Source: Microbacteriaceae bacterium UBA1487
GTDB lineage: Bacteria; Actinomycetota; Actinomycetes; Actinomycetales; Microbacteriaceae
Direction: 5' to 3'
DNA length: 11,231 nt
Assembly (NCBI GenBank): GCA_002325245.1
Contig: DCRR01000003.1
Coordinates: forward strand, 94,083-105,313
The notes beneath the pieces were generated by a model that was not told the origin of the DNA, did not search any database, and saw nothing but the letters and a program-made list of their open reading frames with translations. A program made the position numbers and the translations under genes. Positions 7,097 to 11,231 of the stretch are shown here, in pieces (position 1 is the first letter of the stretch; every line of letters starts with the position of its first letter).

Positions 7097-7890
7097 GCGG
7101 CGACAGCACCGACGCCAGCGCCGAGGGGGAGCGCCTGCAGAAGGTGCTCGCCGCCGCCGGGGTCGCCTCGCGCCGGGTGAGCGAGCAGTACATCGTCGCC
7201 GGCCGGGTGTCGGTGAACGGCCAGGTCGTCACCGAGCTGGGGCGCCGCGTCGACCCGCTCGTCGACGAGGTCGCGGTGGACGGCACGGCGGTGCAGCTGG
7301 ACAGCTCGCGCCGCTACCTGATCCTCAACAAGCCGACCGGCGTCGTCAGCACGATGAACGACGAGCACGGTCGACCCGATCTGCGGCAGTTCCTGCCGGA
7401 CGACGGCGAACGGCTGTTCAACGTCGGCCGGCTCGACGCCGACACCAGCGGCCTGCTGGTGCTCACCAACGACGGGGCGATCGCGCACGTGCTCGCGCAT
7501 CCGTCGTTCGGGGTGACGAAGACCTACATCGCGACCGTGCGCGGCGAGGTGACGCCCGCCACGATGCGCAAGCTGGAGAAGGGCATCGAGCTCGACGACG
7601 GCCCGATCCAGGCCGACCGCGCACGCATCGTGGGCGAGGCCTCCCGCGGCAAGACGATCGTCGAGATCACGCTGCACTCGGGACGCAACCGCATCGTGCG
7701 CCGCATGCTCGCCGCCGTCGGGCACCCCGTGCTGGAGTTGGTGCGACGCCAGTTCGGGCCGCTGCACCTCGGCACGCTGCCGATGGGACGCACCCGCGAG
7801 ATCACTAGGGTGGAACTCGGCGAACTGCTGACGATCGCGCGGAAGAGCGACGTCGGCACCGAGCGCCCGAGTGAGGATTCCGGAGAATGA
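7093..7890 (+). CDS. rluB: 23S rRNA pseudouridine synthase, RluB/RsuA family
   Basis: This enzyme isomerises a uridine in large-subunit rRNA to pseudouridine; RluB of E. coli acts at U2605. The 265 residues show an N-terminal S4 RNA-binding domain (about 13-70, GERLQKVLAAAGVASRR) and a catalytic domain (about 75-245) with the family signature GRLDADTSGLLVLTNDG, in which Asp115 is the catalytic aspartate. The motif SGRNRIVRRM (196-205) is also typical. RsuA (16S-specific) and RluE/F share the fold, so the precise target base is inferred from similarity and from the conserved scpB-rluB-cmk-der neighbourhood. It starts by a 4-nt ATGA overlap with scpB and ends the same way with tyrA. The last 15 or so residues are acidic/polar and look unstructured. 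Confidence 0.92.
   Translation: MSGDSTDASAEGERLQKVLAAAGVASRRVSEQYIVAGRVSVNGQVVTELGRRVDPLVDEVAVDGTAVQLDSSRRYLILNKPTGVVSTMNDEHGRPDLRQFLPDDGERLFNVGRLDADTSGLLVLTNDGAIAHVLAHPSFGVTKTYIATVRGEVTPATMRKLEKGIELDDGPIQADRARIVGEASRGKTIVEITLHSGRNRIVRRMLAAVGHPVLELVRRQFGPLHLGTLPMGRTREITRVELGELLTIARKSDVGTERPSEDSGE
7871..7877 (+). promoter_or_regulatory. Ribosome-binding site of tyrA
   Basis: GTGAGGA at 7871-7877 contains a GAGGA core 9 nt before ATG 7887, inside the end of rluB. A second GGAG (7882-7885) is too close to the start to work well. This supports start 7887. Confidence 0.5.
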
Positions 7891-8978
7891 GCGACCGTCG
7901 CGTGACCGATCAGGTCCGCATCGTCGGCAGCGGGCTGCTGGGCGCGAGCATCGGCCTCGCGCTCGGGGCGAAGGGCGTCGACGTCATCGTCGACGACGCC
8001 TCGCCGGCCGCGCGCCGCCTCGCGATCGACTACGGCGCGGGCCGGGCCCCGGCCGAGGGCGACGCGCCGGGCGTGATCGTCGTCGCCGTGCCGCCGGATG
8101 TGACCGCCGAGGTGGTGGCCGCCGAGCTGGCGCGCTTCCCCGACGCGCTCGTCACCGATGTCGCGAGCGTCAAGCTGGCTCCGCTCGCCGAACTGCGCGA
8201 GCGCGGTGCCGACCTCTCGCGCTACCTCGGCTCGCACCCGATGGCCGGGCGGGAGCGCGGCGGCACGATCTCGGCGCGCGCCGACCTGTTCGAGGGGCGA
8301 CCCTGGATTCTCGCCGGGCACGACGGCATCAGCTACGGCCGCGCCCGTCCGCTCGAAGACCTCGTTCTCGATCTCGGGGCCGTGCTCATCGAGATGGACG
8401 CCGTCGAGCACGACCGCGCCGTCGCCCTCGTCTCGCACGCCCCGCAGCTGGTCGCCTCGATGCTCGCGGCGCGGCTCGACGCCGGCACCGACCCGGCACT
8501 GCGGCTGGCCGGGCAGGGGGTGCGCGACACGACGCGCATCGCCGCGAGCGACCCGGCGCTGTGGGTGCAGATCCTCGGCGCGAACGCGGCCGCGGTCGCC
8601 GACGTGCTGCGGCCGCTGCGCGACGACCTCGACGCGGTGCTGTCGGCGCTGGAGGCGCCGGAAGCCTCCGGCTCACGTCGCACGATCGCCGAGGTGATGG
8701 CCGCCGGCAACGCGGGCGTCGCCCGACTGCCCGGCAAGCACGGCCAGGCGAAGCGCTTCGCGACGCTCGTGGTCAAGATCGACGACAAGCCGGGCGAGCT
8801 GGCGCGTCTGCTCACCGAGATCGGCGAAGAGGGCGTCAACATGGAGGATCTGCGCCTGGAGCACTCGCCGGGCGCGCAGCTGGGCTTCGCCGAGATCTCG
8901 GTGGTTCCCGAGGCGGCGCACGCACTCGCCGCCGCGCTGGAGAAGCGCGGCTGGGCACTGGGAGAAGAAGACCGATGA
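7887..8978 (+). CDS. tyrA: Prephenate (or arogenate) dehydrogenase with C-terminal ACT domain
   Basis: TyrA performs the NAD(P)-dependent oxidative decarboxylation in tyrosine synthesis (prephenate to 4-hydroxyphenylpyruvate, or arogenate to tyrosine). The product is 363 residues. The Rossmann motif is GSGLLGAS (14-21), with Asp36/Asp37 near the end of the second strand, which suggests NAD over NADP. The active-site motif is SHPMAG (116-121, His117). The all-helical dimerisation domain has HDRAVALVSHAPQL (175-188; Gln where many homologues have His in SHxPH) and GVRDTTRIAASDPALW (211-226). An ACT domain at about 293-355 (VVKIDDKPGELARLLTEIG) probably binds tyrosine for feedback inhibition. 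Some actinobacterial TyrA enzymes use arogenate, so the substrate is left open. It is the only amino-acid gene in the run, coupled by ATGA overlaps to rluB and cmk. Confidence 0.92.
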   Translation: MSDRRVTDQVRIVGSGLLGASIGLALGAKGVDVIVDDASPAARRLAIDYGAGRAPAEGDAPGVIVVAVPPDVTAEVVAAELARFPDALVTDVASVKLAPLAELRERGADLSRYLGSHPMAGRERGGTISARADLFEGRPWILAGHDGISYGRARPLEDLVLDLGAVLIEMDAVEHDRAVALVSHAPQLVASMLAARLDAGTDPALRLAGQGVRDTTRIAASDPALWVQILGANAAAVADVLRPLRDDLDAVLSALEAPEASGSRRTIAEVMAAGNAGVARLPGKHGQAKRFATLVVKIDDKPGELARLLTEIGEEGVNMEDLRLEHSPGAQLGFAEISVVPEAAHALAAALEKRGWALGEEDR

Positions 8979-9661
8979 GCACCCCGATCGTCGTCGCCGT
9001 GGATGGGCCGGCCGGCAGCGGCAAGTCGAGCGTGAGCCGTGCCGCCGCCACGCGTCTCGGCTACGCCTTCCTCGACACCGGCGCCGCCTACCGCGCCCTC
9101 ACCTGGCTCGCGCTCGAGCGCGGCATCGACCTCGACGACTCGGGCGCGATCGTCGCCGAGCTGGCCGACTTCCCGTACCGCACCGAGGCGCGACCCGAGG
9201 GCTCGCACGTGCGGGTCGGCGACGCCGACGTGACGATCGCGATCCGGGAGCCGCGGATCAGCGCCGTCGTCAGCCAGATCGCACGGGTTCCGGAGGTGCG
9301 TGAGGCGCTCACCGCGGCGTTCCGGCGCATCATCGCCGAGACCCGTGCGCCCGGCATCGTGGTCGAAGGCCGCGACATCACCACGGTGGTCGCACCGGAT
9401 GCTCAGGTGCGAATCCTCTTAACCGCCGATGAGACGGTTAGAATTGCGCGACGGTCCGCTGAACTCGCCTCCGCCGACGCCGATACGGCCCGGCAGCTGC
9501 GCGAGCGGGACCGCAAAGACGCCCAGGTGGTCGATTTTCTGACCGCCGCCGAGGGCGTGACCACGATCGATTCGACGGAACTCGACTTCGAGCAGACCGT
9601 CGACGCGGTGATCGAGCATGTGCGGCGTACCGCCGAGGCCAGCACCGCCCACCAGAACTGA
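8975..9661 (+). CDS. cmk: Cytidylate kinase
   Basis: Cmk phosphorylates CMP and dCMP with ATP, recycling nucleotides from RNA and lipid turnover. The 228 residues show Walker A GPAGSGKSS (11-19), the NMP-binding DTGAAYRAL (34-42), the EGRDITTVVAPDA segment (131-143, Arg133) and the lid-region RDRKDAQ (178-184). The start is ATG 8975, a 4-nt ATGA overlap with tyrA, with GGGAG ten bases upstream. The frame stays open a further 1.1 kb upstream, but that part is out-of-frame tyrA sequence. From about 9400 to 9540 codon use is relaxed compared with the neighbours (one TTA, one AGA, one AAA, plus GTT, ATT, TTT), although the protein still matches the family there; see the separate entry. der follows after 6 nt. 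Confidence 0.95.
   Translation: MSTPIVVAVDGPAGSGKSSVSRAAATRLGYAFLDTGAAYRALTWLALERGIDLDDSGAIVAELADFPYRTEARPEGSHVRVGDADVTIAIREPRISAVVSQIARVPEVREALTAAFRRIIAETRAPGIVVEGRDITTVVAPDAQVRILLTADETVRIARRSAELASADADTARQLRERDRKDAQVVDFLTAAEGVTTIDSTELDFEQTVDAVIEHVRRTAEASTAHQN
9419..9444 (+). promoter_or_regulatory. Inverted repeat plus -10-like hexamer inside cmk
   Basis: TAACCG (9420-9425) and CGGTTA (9435-9440) form a perfect 6-bp inverted repeat with a 9-nt spacer, and the second arm runs into TAGAAT (9439-9444), a good -10 hexamer. The encoding codons include TTA, GTT, AGA and ATT, all rare here. A -35-like TTAACC (9419-9424) is only 14 bases from the -10, which is short. It may be an internal promoter for der (ATG 224 nt downstream), a regulator site, or a chance relaxation of codon use. 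Confidence 0.33.
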
Positions 9662-9664
9662 GGA
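9660..9664 (+). promoter_or_regulatory. Ribosome-binding site of der
   Basis: GAGGA (9660-9664) overlaps the cmk stop codon and lies 3 nt before ATG 9668. The core is good but the spacing is tight. It supports 9668 as the start and hence the full acidic N-terminal extension of Der. Confidence 0.45.
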
Positions 9665-9667
9665 ACC

Positions 9668-11230
9668 ATGACCGAGCGTGACCCGGAGCTCGCGTCGTCG
9701 ACGCCCCCCGAGGCGGACAGCGAATTCGACGAGCTCGGAAACGACGAGGGCGCCGTCGAGGCGCTCGCCGAACGACTCGCCGACCTGGACGACGAGGCGG
9801 CGGAGAACCGCGCCGCGAGCCTGCGTGCGGGCCTGTCCGACTACGACCTCGACGACGAGGACCTGGAGCTGCTGGATGCGGCCTCCGCCGGTCCCGACGG
9901 CATCACGTACCTGCCGGCGCTTCCCGTGCTCGCGATCGTGGGCCGCCCGAACGTCGGCAAGAGCGCGCTCGTCAACCGCATCCTGGGCCGCCGCGAAGCG
10001 GTCGTCGAGGATGTGCCCGGCGTCACGCGCGATCGCGTCAGCTACAAGGCCGAGTGGCTGGGCCGTCGCTTCACCCTCGTCGACACCGGCGGCTGGGAGC
10101 CTGACGCGCAGGGCATCAACGCCTCCGTCGCGGCGCAGGCCGAGGTTGCGGTCGATCTGGCGGATGCGGTGCTGTTCGTCGTCGACATCAACGTCGGCGC
10201 CACGGCGACCGACGAGCACGTCGTGCGCATGCTGCGCGCCTCGCACAAGCCCGTGATCCTGGTCGCCAACAAGTCGGACGACACCGTCAAGGACCCGCTC
10301 GCCGCGGAGCTGTGGAGCCTCGGGCTCGGCGAGCCGTGGCCGCTGTCGGCGCTGCACGGCCGCGGCGTGGCCGACCTGCTCGACCACGTCATGGAGGTGC
10401 TGCCGGAGGTATCCACGGTTGCGAAGCAGGAGATCGGCGGCCCGCGCCGGGTCGCGATCCTGGGGCGCCCGAACGTCGGCAAGTCGAGCCTGCTCAACAA
10501 GGCCGCCGGTGAGGAGCGCGTCGTCGTCAACGAGATGGCGGGCACCACCCGCGACCCCGTCGACGAGCAGGTCGAGCTCGGCGGTCGCATCTGGACCTTC
10601 GTCGACACCGCCGGCATCCGCAAGCGGGTGCACCTGCAGCAGGGCGCCGACTTCTACGCGAGCCTGCGCACCAGCGCCGCGCTCGAGAAGGCGGAGGTCG
10701 CCGTCGTCGTGCTCGACGTCACCCAGCCGATCTCGGTGCAGGACATGCGCATCATCGACCTGGTGCTCGAGTCGGGCCGCGCCCTCGTCGTCGCCTACAA
10801 CAAGTGGGACCTGCTGGACGATGAGCGTCGCCGCTACCTGGAGCGCGAGATCGAGCAGGATCTCGCCCACATCACCTGGGCGCCGCGCGTCAACATCTCC
10901 GCCCGCACCGGCCGTCACCTGGAGAAGCTGGTGCCCGCGCTCGAGCTCGCGCTCGACAGCTGGGACACCCGCATTCCGACCGGCAAGCTGAACGCGCTGA
11001 TCGCGGAGCTGACGGCGGAGCACCCGCACCCGGTTCGCGGCGGAAAGCAGCCGCGCATCCTGTTCGGCACCCAGGTGTCGACGCGCCCGCCGACCTTCGT
11101 GCTGTTCACGACCGGATTCCTGGACCCCGGCTACCGCCGCTTCATCACGCGCCGCCTGCGCGAGATCTACGGCTTCGAGGGCACCCCGATCAATGTGAAC
11201 ATGCGCGTTCGAGAAAAGAGGAAGCGCTAG
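9668..11230 (+). CDS. der: Ribosome-assembly GTPase Der (EngA)
   Basis: Der is an essential GTPase with two tandem G domains that helps mature the 50S ribosomal subunit. The 520 residues are longer than B. subtilis (about 436) or E. coli (about 490) Der because of an N-terminal extension of about 84 residues rich in Asp and Glu, which I recall as a feature of actinobacterial Der. First G domain: GRPNVGKS (92-99), DTGG (139-142), NKSD (201-204). Second G domain: GRPNVGKS (266-273), DTAG (313-316), NKWD (378-381). The C-terminal KH-like domain (about 435-520) ends in a basic tail, REKRKR. The ATG lies 6 nt after the cmk stop with GAGGA in front. The stop is complete, one base before the window ends, so whether the operon continues cannot be seen. 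Confidence 0.97.
   Translation: MTERDPELASSTPPEADSEFDELGNDEGAVEALAERLADLDDEAAENRAASLRAGLSDYDLDDEDLELLDAASAGPDGITYLPALPVLAIVGRPNVGKSALVNRILGRREAVVEDVPGVTRDRVSYKAEWLGRRFTLVDTGGWEPDAQGINASVAAQAEVAVDLADAVLFVVDINVGATATDEHVVRMLRASHKPVILVANKSDDTVKDPLAAELWSLGLGEPWPLSALHGRGVADLLDHVMEVLPEVSTVAKQEIGGPRRVAILGRPNVGKSSLLNKAAGEERVVVNEMAGTTRDPVDEQVELGGRIWTFVDTAGIRKRVHLQQGADFYASLRTSAALEKAEVAVVVLDVTQPISVQDMRIIDLVLESGRALVVAYNKWDLLDDERRRYLEREIEQDLAHITWAPRVNISARTGRHLEKLVPALELALDSWDTRIPTGKLNALIAELTAEHPHPVRGGKQPRILFGTQVSTRPPTFVLFTTGFLDPGYRRFITRRLREIYGFEGTPINVNMRVREKRKR
9944..10483 (+). repeat. 18-bp direct repeat encoding the two P-loops of Der
   Basis: CGCCCGAACGTCGGCAAG occurs at 9944-9961 and again at 10466-10483, 522 bp apart in the same reading frame. 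Both copies encode RPNVGK of the Walker A motifs of the two G domains. The identity at DNA level follows from protein conservation plus strong codon bias; it is not a mobile repeat. Confidence 0.85.
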
Positions 11231-11231
11231 C

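Noticed and set aside
7871..8974. Upstream extension of the cmk frame through the whole of tyrA
   Set aside because: The extension is Arg/Ala/Gly-rich out-of-frame tyrA sequence. The kinase fold begins at ATG 8975 with a ribosome-binding site and an ATGA overlap.
9419..11029. 536-codon open frame on the minus strand opposite der
   Set aside because: It is the complement of der codons, with no recognisable motif and no promoter or ribosome-binding site in front.
1..11231. A new defence, toxin-antitoxin, biosynthetic or other undescribed system
   Set aside because: Every gene belongs to a known housekeeping family in conserved order, and no gap exceeds about 85 bp. No CRISPR repeats, tRNA-like folds or riboswitch-sized leaders were seen.

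Overview
The window reads as one compact stretch of core chromosome from a high-GC actinobacterium, most likely a member of the Micrococcales, with Microbacteriaceae as the best guess. The reasons are the very high G+C at third codon positions, actinobacterial protein signatures (a Rv1700-like Nudix hydrolase, a ParA directly upstream of ScpA/ScpB, and Der with a long acidic N-terminus), leaderless starts, and a gene order I recall from Mycobacterium tuberculosis (recN, pyrG, Nudix, xerD, parA-like, scpA, scpB, rluB, cmk, der). The family-level placement is inference.

All eleven genes lie on the + strand. Layout: (1) 1-1404, the 3' part of recN, with its start outside the window; (2) a 73-bp gap carrying a probable leaderless promoter; (3) 1478-4712, pyrG, a Nudix ADP-ribose pyrophosphatase and xerD, packed with a 6-nt gap and then a 20-nt overlap; (4) an 84-bp gap with a GC-rich hairpin and a second probable leaderless promoter; (5) 4797-11230, a seven-gene run parA, scpA, scpB, rluB, tyrA, cmk, der, joined by short gaps or 4- to 11-nt overlaps that suggest translational coupling. 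No stretch above about 85 bp lacks a gene.

The genes share a chromosome-maintenance and growth theme. RecN (SMC-like) acts in break repair and XerD in resolving chromosome dimers. The ParA-type ATPase and the ScpA/ScpB kleisin complex act with SMC in segregation. RluB modifies 23S rRNA and Der assembles the 50S subunit. PyrG and Cmk supply CTP and recycle CMP/dCMP, TyrA makes tyrosine, and the Nudix enzyme clears ADP-ribose.

I found no mobile element, CRISPR array, tRNA/rRNA gene, defence island or clearly new multi-gene system. The signals most worth a second look are at the nucleotide level: two leaderless promoters, a patch of rare codons with an inverted repeat and a -10-like hexamer inside cmk, and a context-dependent Asp codon bias (GGATGC/T favoured over GGACGC/T) across the window.
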